This document shows, piece by piece, positions 32,490 through 40,459 of a stretch of DNA of 64,000 nucleotides. The notes under the pieces are model-generated. The model saw only the letters and a list, made by a program, of their open reading frames with translations. It made no database searches and was not told the DNA's origin. The position numbers and the translations under genes were made by a program. This DNA comes from Pedosphaera sp. (GTDB lineage Bacteria > Verrucomicrobiota > Verrucomicrobiia > Limisphaerales > Pedosphaeraceae). How positions within the stretch are numbered: position 1 is the stretch's first letter; each line of letters opens with the position of its first letter. Location of the stretch: assembly GCA_028293325.1 (NCBI GenBank), contig JAQGPA010000106.1, positions 52,755 to 116,754 on the forward strand, in the 5' to 3' direction.

Positions 32490-32780
32490 TCAAATCTGAA
32501 AATCAATCGGCTCTTTTCCTTCCATCAGATCGGCGGCATGGGTGAACAACTTGGCATAACCGCGCAACACTTCCGGGTAGGCCATTCCGCCGTTACCGCT
32601 TCCGATGCTGAAATGCAGCGTTGGGTAACGCTTAGAATCATAACCACATTGCCGCAGCCTGAGCTTGCATGGCATGGTTGCGTGAAGGCTTATTTCGGGC
32701 GTTAGCGGAAAAACTTCCATTTCAAAAACGATGCAGTCTTTACCACCCCAAGGGCGGCGGTTGGTCGTGATCGGTGTCAT
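32490..32780 (-). CDS. Hypothetical early protein, 96 aa
   Basis: Beta-rich, with PLTPEISLHATMPCKLRLRQCG. Start overlaps the upstream stop by 4 bp. No family recognised. Confidence 0.6.
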   Translation of the reverse strand: MTPITTNRRPWGGKDCIVFEMEVFPLTPEISLHATMPCKLRLRQCGYDSKRYPTLHFSIGSGNGGMAYPEVLRGYAKLFTHAADLMEGKEPIDFQI

Positions 32781-33472
32781 ATCTCAAAAACCGTCCTTCC
32801 CAGCCCGCCGTCAAAGGCAGGCTTCTTTTGCAGAGCCAGCTTCAGCACGTTCCTATCCCGCCAACGCTTCGCGCTTGCAAGCTGCAACAACCGCCGTTCC
32901 TCTGGTGTCCTGGCTGGCCTGCGTGGATTCTCGCCGTGCTTACGTCGCCAGCGCGTTGACGCCGCGATACTGGCTCTGTGCCTTTGTTCCGGCGTCAACT
33001 TCGCCCGCCCCCGTTTTACTTCCGGCACCGGCAAAGCCATCGCGCCCCGCACAATCAGTCCCGCCACTTCAGCGGGCAGCAGCCCTGACACCTTCGCGGG
33101 AGCCGGTTTCACGTCTGCAATCGTCGTCGCAGCCTTGGAGTCATTCGGAATACCCAGCTTCGCCCGGACCGCTCGCGGATTGAGCGGTATGCACGCGCCA
33201 TCAATCAGGTCATCCATGTCCCGCTTTAAAAATACCAGGACAGCCCGCGCATCATTCTCCGTCTTCATGCCGCGCCCGATGAGAGTATGGCGGCTACCGC
33301 CTTCCTTGTGACGCTCAACGCCGCCAGCTACCAAGCGGCCAGCTTCAACGATGCGTTCACGCTCCAACAATTTATAATCCTCCACCGCCTGATAAATGAT
33401 GGCGCAGATCAATCGTTGCACGCATGTAATCTCAACCTGCTCCTGGCCTTGCTGCTCGATGTCATCACTCAT
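32777..33472 (-). CDS. Early protein with basic NUMOD-like carboxyl part, 231 aa
   Basis: Helical acidic start, then RGMKTENDARAVLVFLKRDMDDL, then a basic carboxyl part with RHRASIAASTRWRRKHGENP and TPEERRLLQLASAKRWRDRN, resembling DNA-binding motifs of phage NUMOD/AP2-type proteins. The ATG is joined to box 10. Confidence 0.6.
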   Translation of the reverse strand: MSDDIEQQGQEQVEITCVQRLICAIIYQAVEDYKLLERERIVEAGRLVAGGVERHKEGGSRHTLIGRGMKTENDARAVLVFLKRDMDDLIDGACIPLNPRAVRAKLGIPNDSKAATTIADVKPAPAKVSGLLPAEVAGLIVRGAMALPVPEVKRGRAKLTPEQRHRASIAASTRWRRKHGENPRRPARTPEERRLLQLASAKRWRDRNVLKLALQKKPAFDGGLGRTVFEI

Positions 33473-33483
33473 AAATCAGTTTC
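33472..33483. repeat. TAAAC-NN-GTTTA box 10
   Basis: TAAATCAGTTTC; on the minus strand GAAACTGATTTATG, where TGA ends the upstream gene and ATG starts the downstream one. Confidence 0.75.
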
Positions 33484-33802
33484 GGTATGAATTGTGCAAA
33501 GTCTGCGCGTCCCATTCCTTAATATTGCGGACGGCCACCTGTAAAAATTCCTCCGGGTCTTCCTTGTTCGTCCAGACCGTTGCCCAGCAATCGAGCAAAT
33601 AACGCGGGTTATGGACGCCAAGCCCCAGCGCAGTCAGCGCAATCATTAACGGCACATGCGAGGCAATCAGTTGGTGCGCGTCCATTGGCAGCGCACACGC
33701 GGGCAGTTCCGCTAGATGCTCCGCAGTCTCGTCAAACTTCTGTTGCAGCAAAAGCAACTGACACAACGCGCCGTTCGGGTCCAATGGGTTTGGCTGGCTC
33801 AT
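33476..33802 (-). CDS. Hypothetical early protein, 108 aa
   Basis: Leu/Ala-rich helical (LLLLQQKFDETAEHLAELPA, HVPLMIALTALGLGV). Start overlaps the upstream stop by 4 bp; the stop codon lies in box 10. Confidence 0.6.
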   Translation of the reverse strand: MSQPNPLDPNGALCQLLLLQQKFDETAEHLAELPACALPMDAHQLIASHVPLMIALTALGLGVHNPRYLLDCWATVWTNKEDPEEFLQVAVRNIKEWDAQTLHNSYRN

Positions 33803-34218
33803 TGTCCTGGAACCTCGTAAATTTCGGATATAATAATTGAAGTCGCCGCGTCATACGTGTCGAACTCACATGTTAAATAACAGCCGCCAGCGTGGAATGT
33901 GCCTATCGCAAATGGCCCATCGTTAAGGTGAATCAAATAATCTTTTCCATGAACAAGGTTTTCTCTGTAAACCCGTTTCAGGGTGATTTCATTACACCAC
34001 TTGATGCCAAGATGCGTTGCCAATCCCTTCGCCGCACCAAGAGCGTTATGAAGACCCTGTAACTGTTGATCTTCCAGCGTTGGGCGTGTCAGTTCCGTCT
34101 TGTGGCCGCAGGCAACATCATCAGCCCACAAATGCCGATAGGCATGGAAGCATTGAAGCTCTGATTCGAGAATTTGAATTTGACGCATCACCTTGGCGTC
34201 GATCTGTTCCATTTTCAT
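33799..34218 (-). CDS. Hypothetical early protein, 139 aa
   Basis: A helical first half with KVMRQIQILESELQCF and a strand-rich second half (GKDYLIHLNDGPFAIGTF). 4-bp overlaps on both sides. No family recognised. Confidence 0.6.
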   Translation of the reverse strand: MKMEQIDAKVMRQIQILESELQCFHAYRHLWADDVACGHKTELTRPTLEDQQLQGLHNALGAAKGLATHLGIKWCNEITLKRVYRENLVHGKDYLIHLNDGPFAIGTFHAGGCYLTCEFDTYDAATSIIISEIYEVPGQ

Positions 34219-34433
34219 TGTGTGAATTTCCAGTAACCGCCCGTTGGTCCGCCCTGAGTGAAAGTAATCAGCCCCATGGAGCCAACTGGGGGCAGCGGGA
34301 AAACCCCATGACCGACCAGCGAGAAGGCTTCGTTAATGCCCGCCGCCTCAACCATTATCATGGAAGGAAACGACGCCACCACCTTGCAGCGGAATTGCGT
34401 TCCATAAACCCATGTGCGGCGGATAACACTCAT
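34215..34433 (-). CDS. Hypothetical early protein, 72 aa
   Basis: Strand-rich (RTWVYGTQFRCKVVASF). Overlaps both neighbours by 4 bp. No family recognised. Confidence 0.6.
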   Translation of the reverse strand: MSVIRRTWVYGTQFRCKVVASFPSMIMVEAAGINEAFSLVGHGVFPLPPVGSMGLITFTQGGPTGGYWKFTQ

Positions 34434-34597
34434 GGGCGGTTAAACTCCACCTTCTTTGTTTGCCATTCATCCTTGCCACCGCTCCGCTTCCACATCTCCG
34501 CAGCAACGCGGTCAGTTACCTTGCGGTAGTAGATTTGCGCGGCCTGTAGCTCGCTCAATACGGGATTTTTCAGCGGGGCTTTGTCGATTGACTTCAT
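34430..34597 (-). CDS. Hypothetical early protein, 55 aa
   Basis: ATG at 34597, stop TGA at 34432-34430 overlapping the next start. MKSIDKAPLKNPVLSELQAA; a helix then basic Trp/Lys-rich end. Upstream CATAAGTTTTAACC looks like a decayed box. Confidence 0.6.
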   Translation of the reverse strand: MKSIDKAPLKNPVLSELQAAQIYYRKVTDRVAAEMWKRSGGKDEWQTKKVEFNRP

Positions 34598-34602
34598 AAG
34601 TT

Positions 34603-34971
34603 TTAACCGTTGCTAAAATCTTCGTGCAAAGCTTCCTCTGGTGAATAGCCATCGACCCCGTAGGTTTCCCAAAAAGTATCCAAGCCCGTATTCTCTATGC
34701 CGTATTTAGTGAAGCTGTGTTTCTTTTGGGCAACGTCTTTGATCGCGGCAATCCATTGCTCCCGGTTCAATCCAACATGCCCGTCCTCTTTCAAAAGCAT
34801 TTGGTCCAGTGCGTCCGCGATCTGTTTCATTTTCCCGTCAGGGTCCGCGTCGATTTTCGCTTCCGTCTCAGGTCGAACCGCCGTATTCCAATGCTCGACA
34901 TCAATAAAAAGCTGCTGAATTTCAATGCGTTGTTTACGCGCCGATTGGATAATTTGCTGTCTGGTTTTCAT
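34603..34971 (-). CDS. Hypothetical helical early protein, 122 aa
   Basis: ATG 34971 (MKTRQQIIQSARKQRIEIQQL); an upstream in-frame Met is less likely. Rich in Gln, Lys, Asp. Leader CTCAAAACCTT-ATG lacks a clear ribosome site. No family recognised. Confidence 0.6.
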   Translation of the reverse strand: MKTRQQIIQSARKQRIEIQQLFIDVEHWNTAVRPETEAKIDADPDGKMKQIADALDQMLLKEDGHVGLNREQWIAAIKDVAQKKHSFTKYGIENTGLDTFWETYGVDGYSPEEALHEDFSNG

Positions 34972-34985
34972 AAGGTTTTGAGAGT

Positions 34986-35012
34986 GAGCCGGGAGCATTA
35001 CGCCCCCGGCTC
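34986..35012 (-). terminator. Intercistronic hairpin
   Basis: GAGCCGGG (34986-34993) pairs with CCCGGCTC (35005-35012). On the minus strand it follows the leader motif CCAAACCAAGCAAGC and precedes the next ATG by 14 bp. The arrangement resembles 28250-28281. Confidence 0.55.
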
Positions 35013-35027
35013 GCTTGCTTGGTTTGG

Positions 35028-35615
35028 TCAGGTCGTGGCGGTAGGTTCGGCGGCATCGACACCAGGCGCGGGAGCAGGTTCAGGCTCCGTTACAGGCGCG
35101 GGCACCGGAAATGCATCCTCGACGTGCAGGCAGTCGCTCAGGTTGACGGAAGGCAAATTCCAGATGCCCTGATTCGGGAGAATTTTCCCGTTGCAGGTCG
35201 TGCAACCCGGACTCGCCTCAACCAGAATCCCTCCCGAGGCTTTGCCTTGGTTATCCTTGTTTACGACTTGATCTCCAACTTTGGCCAGACGGCCATTTTT
35301 ATAATGCATACTATTCCTTTCGTTGCTCCAATCGCCACAATTAGCGATTGGAAATGGTAAATTCTTTTGCAGGTGTTTGGCCCGCCGCAATAAATCACGG
35401 CGCACTTCCTCGCGAGTCTGGCGATGTTTCGGAGTCGCACGACGCACAGAGCCATTGCCCTGCACGGTATAGCCGTCGCCCGATCTAAAATTGAACGTCT
35501 TCCCCACAGCCAAACCGTTTTTGACATCCTCGCCCGCGTCGTTTTGGGTCGTGTCGTTTTTGTGCAGCACCATGACCTTGCGGCCTGCCCGTCTTAAGTC
35601 TCTTTGGATTCCCAT
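35028..35615 (-). CDS. Hypothetical early protein with Pro/Glu tail, 195 aa
   Basis: Basic first half, a CTTC pair (about 140), and a carboxyl tail of Pro/Ala/Glu (VPAPVTEPEPAPAPGVDAAE). The ATG is joined to box 11. No family recognised. Confidence 0.6.
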   Translation of the reverse strand: MGIQRDLRRAGRKVMVLHKNDTTQNDAGEDVKNGLAVGKTFNFRSGDGYTVQGNGSVRRATPKHRQTREEVRRDLLRRAKHLQKNLPFPIANCGDWSNERNSMHYKNGRLAKVGDQVVNKDNQGKASGGILVEASPGCTTCNGKILPNQGIWNLPSVNLSDCLHVEDAFPVPAPVTEPEPAPAPGVDAAEPTATT

Positions 35616-35626
35616 AAACTCGTTTT
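35615..35626. repeat. TAAAC-NN-GTTTA box 11
   Basis: TAAACTCGTTTT; on the minus strand GTAAAACGAGTTTATG, where TAA ends the DUF1643 gene and ATG begins the next gene. Confidence 0.75.
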
Positions 35627-36116
35627 ACGTTGGTATGCTATATGCCTGGGGATGCGTGCTACCCAAGACATACAGCGGGTGTTTCGGTGTTCCGCCCTTA
35701 TTGATCGCGAGGCAGTAAATCGGCTTCTTCCATTCAATCGAAGCCTTCAACAGTTCTCGGGATTGATTCTTGAAAGTTCCATCAATGCCCCACGCGGCAA
35801 TGATTAAATCCGCCTCCCCTGCCACGGCATTAATCCACTTCATGTTGTCCGGTCCAATCGGGTCCGGCGCGGCCCTCATGTCGGGCGGCAGTGTGGCGCG
35901 GAAAGCAAAAAGGTTCGTCATGCAAATCGCCCCATATCCCCAACTCTGCGCGAACCCGATGCACCGCGTAATGGTGTTGTCGTCCTGCGTCTCGTCCGCC
36001 GTGGAAGGATTCAGGCCAATGAACATCACGAACTTGCTAGAGAACAAATCGAACTCGCGCCATAGCGTATAGCGATGCTTGCGGTCCGGTGAGAATTGGC
36101 AGGCGCGGTCAATCAT
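35625..36116 (-). CDS. DUF1643 protein
   Basis: 163 aa. RYTLWREF, FIGLNPSTADETQDDNTITRCIGFAQSWGYG and MTNLFAFRAT match DUF1643 almost word for word. The family is common in phages and next to restriction or DNA-modification genes; activity is unknown. Overlaps the Nudix gene by 8 bp. Confidence 0.9.
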   Translation of the reverse strand: MIDRACQFSPDRKHRYTLWREFDLFSSKFVMFIGLNPSTADETQDDNTITRCIGFAQSWGYGAICMTNLFAFRATLPPDMRAAPDPIGPDNMKWINAVAGEADLIIAAWGIDGTFKNQSRELLKASIEWKKPIYCLAINKGGTPKHPLYVLGSTHPQAYSIPT

Positions 36117-36549
36117 ATTTTTCCTGAACGACGAATTTTGCCGGGTTAACCCCTTCGCTAAAGGACAACGCCATTGGAATTAACCAGCGAAGGTTGGGCA
36201 CAATCTCTTTCGGCAATCTATCCACGCAATGCAGGCGAACCTTTTCCGATTCCATCGTTTGGACCTTCAGCAGCGTTCGATACAGCACGAAGTCGTGGAA
36301 GCAGTAGCACACGCCCCAATCCCCGGTGAGATCACAAAACGGCCTCCAACCAGGTATATCCAAACCCGCTTCCTCTTTGAACTCGCGTTGCATCGCCTGA
36401 AGGGGCGATTCTCCCCGCTCAAGTTTCCCGCCTACGCCGTTCCACTTCCCCGCCATCCAAGCGGGCTTCAGCTTCTCAATCAGAACGACGTGTTGCGCGT
36501 GCGGGTCGAACAAAAACCCAAGGCAATATTGCTGTGGCGTATGGTTCAT
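36109..36549 (-). CDS. Nudix hydrolase
   Basis: 146 aa. The Nudix box is complete at residues 41-63 (GKLERGE...REFKEEAGL). Probably a MutT-like (d)NTP or nucleotide-diphosphate hydrolase that may adjust the nucleotide pool during replication. The ATG is joined to box 12. Confidence 0.9.
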   Translation of the reverse strand: MNHTPQQYCLGFLFDPHAQHVVLIEKLKPAWMAGKWNGVGGKLERGESPLQAMQREFKEEAGLDIPGWRPFCDLTGDWGVCYCFHDFVLYRTLLKVQTMESEKVRLHCVDRLPKEIVPNLRWLIPMALSFSEGVNPAKFVVQEKYD

Positions 36550-36731
36550 AAACTCGTTTCAGGTTGTTTGTCCTCGTCACAGTCCGGGCAGTTCTCCGTA
36601 ACCATTTCCACTCCCGGCTTTGGACGGAAGCACGCAGGCCGCACGACCCACAACCAGGCATCGTTCCTGTAAACCGCGATGCGTTTGCAGCGCAGGCATT
36701 GCTTGACCATCATTGCCAGGATGTCGCTCAT
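36546..36731 (-). CDS. Zinc-ribbon-like protein, 61 aa
   Basis: CLRC (about 18) and CPDC (about 48) pairs; stop overlaps the Nudix start and start overlaps the upstream stop. Probably a zinc ribbon. Confidence 0.65.
   Translation of the reverse strand: MSDILAMMVKQCLRCKRIAVYRNDAWLWVVRPACFRPKPGVEMVTENCPDCDEDKQPETSL
36549..36560. repeat. TAAAC-NN-GTTTA box 12
   Basis: TAAACTCGTTTC; on the minus strand AACAACCTGAAACGAGTTTATG. Also codes the last residues (ETSL) of the 61-aa gene. Confidence 0.75.
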
Positions 36732-37063
36732 GGCCCCATCACCTCCGACAAGGCCGCTGATGCGGCAGCAGCCAGTTTACGGACATCGTCCTGCATTTGC
36801 GTTTGTCCAACCAACCCCTTTTCCTTGTCATAATCGTCTAGAAAAAGAGCCAAGGCGTAGAGCTTGATTGGCGGTATTACCAAAAGCGCAGCAACCAACC
36901 CGTCGTGCAGATTTACACACTTGGCGATATGGCGAAGGTGGACGGCGTCTTCTTCCCACTCAAAGTTGGAACTATGCGTGTCGCAAATCTTTCTGCTTTC
37001 TGCATCGCGCAAGCAAAGGTGTTCGCTAACTTTTACAGGTAACTTAATTTTTATTTCACTCAT
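36728..37063 (-). CDS. Hypothetical early protein, 111 aa
   Basis: ATG 37063 overlaps the upstream stop; longer starts are unlikely. MSEIKIKLPVKVSEHLCL, then SNFEWEEDAVHLRHIAKC and a helical end. No family recognised. Confidence 0.6.
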   Translation of the reverse strand: MSEIKIKLPVKVSEHLCLRDAESRKICDTHSSNFEWEEDAVHLRHIAKCVNLHDGLVAALLVIPPIKLYALALFLDDYDKEKGLVGQTQMQDDVRKLAAAASAALSEVMGP

Positions 37064-37272
37064 ACAAATGGCATCACAATTTGGCCGGTTATCTTTTCGT
37101 AAACATCGCGCAGGGTGATCTTCAGCACCTTCCGCGAACCGCACTTGCGGAAACAGATTTCCTTCGACTTGATTTCAAAATGAACCTTCACTGGCTTTGC
37201 TCCGTCCTCGAACTTCCCCAGCCGCTTAATTGCTTTCGGCTTCCGTGTTTTCACCGTGGGGGGGGTATTCAT
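37060..37272 (-). CDS. Hypothetical basic early protein, 70 aa
   Basis: Lys/Arg-rich (KTRKPKAIKRLGKFEDGAKP) with two Cys in CFRKC. ATG joined to box 13. Confidence 0.6.
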   Translation of the reverse strand: MNTPPTVKTRKPKAIKRLGKFEDGAKPVKVHFEIKSKEICFRKCGSRKVLKITLRDVYEKITGQIVMPFV

Positions 37273-37283
37273 AAACAGGTTTA
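37272..37283. repeat. TAAAC-NN-GTTTA box 13
   Basis: TAAACAGGTTTA; on the minus strand AACAACCATAAACCTGTTTATG: TAA stops the 81-aa gene and ATG starts the 70-aa gene. The best example of the full motif. Confidence 0.85.
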
Positions 37284-37526
37284 TGGTTGTTTCTTGCGAT
37301 TCTTTCCCACGACCGGCTTACCGGCAGTATTAAGGCCGTGATCTGAAAGCAGCTTGTGGGCTTTGACTGCTTCGTCATGGCCCTTGACGATGATAACCGC
37401 GCCGTCCGCCCGTTTGATGCAGTCACCGAGAAAGAAGATTGAGGCCGCGTCCGTGTCTTGGTTGGCTTGCTCAACCAGTCTTTCCAGTGAGGTGACGTAA
37501 TATTTTTCCAGTGATAGTTTTTTCAT
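37281..37526 (-). CDS. Hypothetical early protein, 81 aa
   Basis: Alpha/beta look: MKKLSLEKYYVTSLERLVEQ, GAVIIVKGHDEAVKAHKLLSD, Lys-rich end. Overlaps the nuclease gene by 4 bp. Confidence 0.6.
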   Translation of the reverse strand: MKKLSLEKYYVTSLERLVEQANQDTDAASIFFLGDCIKRADGAVIIVKGHDEAVKAHKLLSDHGLNTAGKPVVGKNRKKQP

Positions 37527-37855
37527 ATTTTTCCCGCCCGCTCTTGGATAAACTCCGAAATCTTGGTTAGCTCCGTCGCATTCACCATGTCAGACGTGAG
37601 CCGGAAAACCACCCAGCCCAACCTCGAAGCGGTGTTGTATTTGAAACAGTCCTCGCGAAACCCTTCCGGCTTCGTGTGCCTGCTTTTCCCGCTGCTGGTC
37701 CCGCCTTCAATCTCAATGGCAACCTTCGTCGGCTTGTGCGCGAAATCGAATCGCCAACGGCGCGGCGCGTCGAACCGATGCTCCAAAGTCACGTCAGTCT
37801 GACCCTTGATCGCGTGAACCCAAAGCCGCGTGAATTTTAGTTCCAGTGGACTCAT
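37523..37855 (-). CDS. VSR-like phage endonuclease
   Basis: 110 aa. RWRFDFAHKPTKVAIEIEGGTSSGKSRH followed by F..DC.KYNTASRLGWVVFRLT is a known phage nuclease pattern with a PD-(D/E)xK-type core (Asp, then E-x-E, then Lys). It lies next to recombination genes where other phages have a Holliday-junction or single-strand nuclease, so it may resolve recombination intermediates. Confidence 0.75.
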   Translation of the reverse strand: MSPLELKFTRLWVHAIKGQTDVTLEHRFDAPRRWRFDFAHKPTKVAIEIEGGTSSGKSRHTKPEGFREDCFKYNTASRLGWVVFRLTSDMVNATELTKISEFIQERAGKI

Positions 37856-38742
37856 GCGCCCTGCAACTCCTTCAATCGCGCCTGACCCTTCCGCGATATG
37901 GGCAACTCAGCCATGCCAGGGCGATACCCCGGCCACTCATTCGACTCCACGCACCGCGCATAAGCCGCGAGGATGCGCCGATACTCAATCATCCCCAGTT
38001 CAAGAAATTCCCGCGAGAGCGGCCACTGGATGCTATCAAAAGGCTCGTCGTCATCGAATGGCACGAACACAAACCCGCTCGCCCCTGTGATGCTTAAGTA
38101 ACTCGCCGCCTGAATGTGATAGCCATAATCCAGCACCGCGTATTGGAACGCCTTTTCCGTCGCCTCGCCCGGTTGGACCTTCTTGGGGTCAAAGAGCCAG
38201 GTGGAGCCGTCCTGCGCGTGAGCAATCAGGTCTGGACGGCACTTGAGCAAGAGGCCGGTCAATTCGTCCCGCTTGAAAAATGAAACCTCCCGCTGGCCAT
38301 TCTTCAGCGCGGACCCAAACGGCTCCAACTTCGTCACGCTCGCCACAATTTTGGGCAGTCGTGATTCCTGCTCGCGGTCGATGATTGGCCGGTCAGAATG
38401 CTCCTTGACCCATTGCTTGCAGAAGTCCGCCCCGCCGTGCCAAGGCTTTTCAATATCCGGCTCGCCCTTCTTCCCCTTCGCCGGGTAGTGCGTTGGTGGA
38501 ATGTGATAAGCCGTCGCGAGAAATTCCGGCTGCAAAATAGCCGTGTGTGAGATCGAACCAAACTCCATGTCCTCAGTCGCCACCCTTGGCTTGGCAGCTT
38601 TGAAGTGTTTGGGCGTCCCCGCCTCGTCAAACGCCTTCAGCGTGGACTGTGAGACACCCGGCGCGGCGTGATAAACATCGGCGGGGAGATCAAACCAAAC
38701 CCCCTCAGTGTCCGGTTGAAATGGCTGTGTAGATGCTTGCAT
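37852..38742 (-). CDS. RecE-type exonuclease (PD-(D/E)xK, RecE/ExoVIII C-terminal family)
   Basis: 296 aa. YHAAPGVSQSTLKAF, GSISHTAILQPE, KCRPDLI (catalytic Asp) and the FDPKKV segment in place of D-x-K-T, then Q-x-x-x-Y, in the order seen in RecE/YqaJ-like exonucleases. Should degrade the 5' strand of duplex ends and hand the 3' strand to the RecT-like partner encoded just upstream. Overlaps the VSR-like gene by 4 bp. Confidence 0.8.
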   Translation of the reverse strand: MQASTQPFQPDTEGVWFDLPADVYHAAPGVSQSTLKAFDEAGTPKHFKAAKPRVATEDMEFGSISHTAILQPEFLATAYHIPPTHYPAKGKKGEPDIEKPWHGGADFCKQWVKEHSDRPIIDREQESRLPKIVASVTKLEPFGSALKNGQREVSFFKRDELTGLLLKCRPDLIAHAQDGSTWLFDPKKVQPGEATEKAFQYAVLDYGYHIQAASYLSITGASGFVFVPFDDDEPFDSIQWPLSREFLELGMIEYRRILAAYARCVESNEWPGYRPGMAELPISRKGQARLKELQGA

Positions 38743-38857
38743 GATGGTTCGTTGTTAACTGATTTTAAATCGTCGGCCCGCTTGTTACGCGGTTCGCAGG
38801 CCGGGGAGTCAGAAGGTAACCAGCGTCCTATTACACGCCGCCGCAATCTCCCAAATT

Positions 38858-39868
38858 TTACTTCTTCGCGCCGGTGCCCTTGAGTGTGATGCACTTTGAA
38901 ACCGAGCGGTGATCACTGGAGAACACCTTGACCCATTGCGTTGGCAGCTCAGACCAGGAGCCGTATTTATCGGCGTCATCAAGCCGCTCTGTCGTCTGTG
39001 CCCAAGTGCGGAACGCATCGAACGTAACCCCGGCATCATTCATCAACGCCTCAAGGCTTTCCTGTGGCGTCATTTCCCCCGCTGGCATCAAAGACCCTTG
39101 CGTTGTCGCAGAAGCGTTAGGAGCCTTCACAGCCTCAACCGTATTTTCTTTAACCGGCTCAGTGGCAGGCTTGCCAAACTGGGGAGCCGCAACCTGCTCT
39201 TTTTCTGCGGGCGGCAACAAATTGGTTTCCGCTTCCGCTTCACCGTCCGGCTCCGTTGTGCCAGTCAAACGCTCGTAAATCCGTTTATAGAACTTCCGCT
39301 CCGCTTTCCCGATGTAACTGTCCGCGCCCGCCCATTCATCACCCTTGCAGGCGATGCTGGCTTTCATCGAATCGGGCTTTCCCTTGTAAGTCCAGGAAGC
39401 CTCACAATCCACGATTGCCCCGCCGCTGCTGATACGCGGGACTGCGGTGGCGGGTTTGAAATCCGCGAAGCCTTCCAACTGCTTCAGCTTCCATTGAAAG
39501 CCCTCCTTGGTGATGTAGCAACCGCTGGCGATGATGTTGAACTGGTTCCCAATCGTCTTGACGCCGCGCATGGTCGCTTCAATGACGCAATCCTTAACCA
39601 CGTCCTCGGCATAAGGCTTGTTGTAGGCGTTGTCTTTCTTGTTCCACACCTTCGGGTTTTTGTCCGTCATGAAACCGAGCTTGGTATTCTGAAGCTTGAC
39701 GAATCGCTCCATCATGGCCGGTGTGATCGCCTCGCGCAGTTGAACCATGGCATCGGCCACGGCAAAGGTTTGTTCAAAGCTCCCGGCGATGCCCAGTGTT
39801 GAAAGCGCATTGGCCGCTATTTTGTCAAGATTCTCGATCTCGCTTTTCTTAATTGTTACGTTGCTCAT
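38858..39868 (-). CDS. RecT-like single-strand annealing protein
   Basis: 336 aa. GNQFNIIASGCYITKEG and DSYIGKAERKFYKRIYERLTG resemble the core of RecT-like annealing proteins; the carboxyl end from about 215 is a flexible linker and a helical tail (LEALMNDAGVTFDAFRTW) as in many SSAPs. Partner to the RecE-type nuclease. Box 14 lies 30 bp upstream. Confidence 0.7.
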   Translation of the reverse strand: MSNVTIKKSEIENLDKIAANALSTLGIAGSFEQTFAVADAMVQLREAITPAMMERFVKLQNTKLGFMTDKNPKVWNKKDNAYNKPYAEDVVKDCVIEATMRGVKTIGNQFNIIASGCYITKEGFQWKLKQLEGFADFKPATAVPRISSGGAIVDCEASWTYKGKPDSMKASIACKGDEWAGADSYIGKAERKFYKRIYERLTGTTEPDGEAEAETNLLPPAEKEQVAAPQFGKPATEPVKENTVEAVKAPNASATTQGSLMPAGEMTPQESLEALMNDAGVTFDAFRTWAQTTERLDDADKYGSWSELPTQWVKVFSSDHRSVSKCITLKGTGAKK

Positions 39869-39897
39869 GTGATGTGTTAGTTAAGGTTGACTATCTA

Positions 39898-39909
39898 TAA
39901 ACTCGTTTA
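39898..39909. repeat. TAAAC-NN-GTTTA box 14
   Basis: TAAACTCGTTTA, followed 4 bp later by a half-site TAAACTG (39914). On the minus strand it is in the leader of the RecT-like gene and overlaps the end of the previous gene. Confidence 0.8.
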
Positions 39910-39912
39910 CCG

Positions 39913-40188
39913 TTAAACTGGTGTGTTCGCATCCGTCCTCAGTCGAAGGTCGCGGCGATGGTCTGCATGGCATCTAGGGCAAAGTCCGTGGCCTACAATG
40001 GGCGTCTCTGGCCGGATAATGTTGACCTTGCCGCCATTTGAAAAAAACTTCTTACACCAAGAGCATTGCCACCATTTTTTAGGGATGCGGCTGATGTAGT
40101 TAAGAAACCAAGCCGCAGCCGCAGCCGGTAAAACCACCAGCAAAATCAAAACCCATATCGGCACGTCAATCATAGTCGTTGCTGTCAT
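39913..40188 (-). CDS. Single-TM protein with zinc-ribbon tail, 91 aa
   Basis: One membrane segment (about 11-31, WVLILLVVLPAAAAAWFLNYI) followed by CSWC and CPRCH, a zinc ribbon in the cytoplasm or periplasm. Overlaps the HTH gene by 4 bp. Possibly a superinfection or host-takeover protein. Confidence 0.65.
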   Translation of the reverse strand: MTATTMIDVPIWVLILLVVLPAAAAAWFLNYISRIPKKWWQCSWCKKFFSNGGKVNIIRPETPIVGHGLCPRCHADHRRDLRLRTDANTPV

Positions 40189-40448
40189 TGTTTCCCTTTC
40201 TCAAGCATCCCGAACGACGCCGCAATCGTTTCCAACGGCACCCCCGCATTCCGCGCCATCGCCGCAATGATGGTCCGGGGATGATACCGCCTGACCTTCT
40301 GCCCCGATTTGAAAACCGGAATTTCCGGCTTCAACCCCTGCGACTTTTCCGAAAGCACCCTTGGCGTTACCCGGAGCCACTTCGCCGCCTCGTCCGGCAA
40401 AAGCATGTCGTCCAGATCGGGAGATTCTGTTTTGGTAGATGCGCTCAT
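40185..40448 (-). CDS. Excisionase-like helix-turn-helix protein
   Basis: 87 aa from ATG 40448. MLLPDEAAKWLRVTPRVLSE is the HTH_17/AlpA-type recognition element; PVFKSGQKVRRYHPRTIIAA the wing. Could control excision or early transcription. Overlaps the 40460-40687 gene's end only if the longer start is used. Confidence 0.7.
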   Translation of the reverse strand: MSASTKTESPDLDDMLLPDEAAKWLRVTPRVLSEKSQGLKPEIPVFKSGQKVRRYHPRTIIAAMARNAGVPLETIAASFGMLEKGKQ

Positions 40449-40459
40449 GGGGTTGGTAG

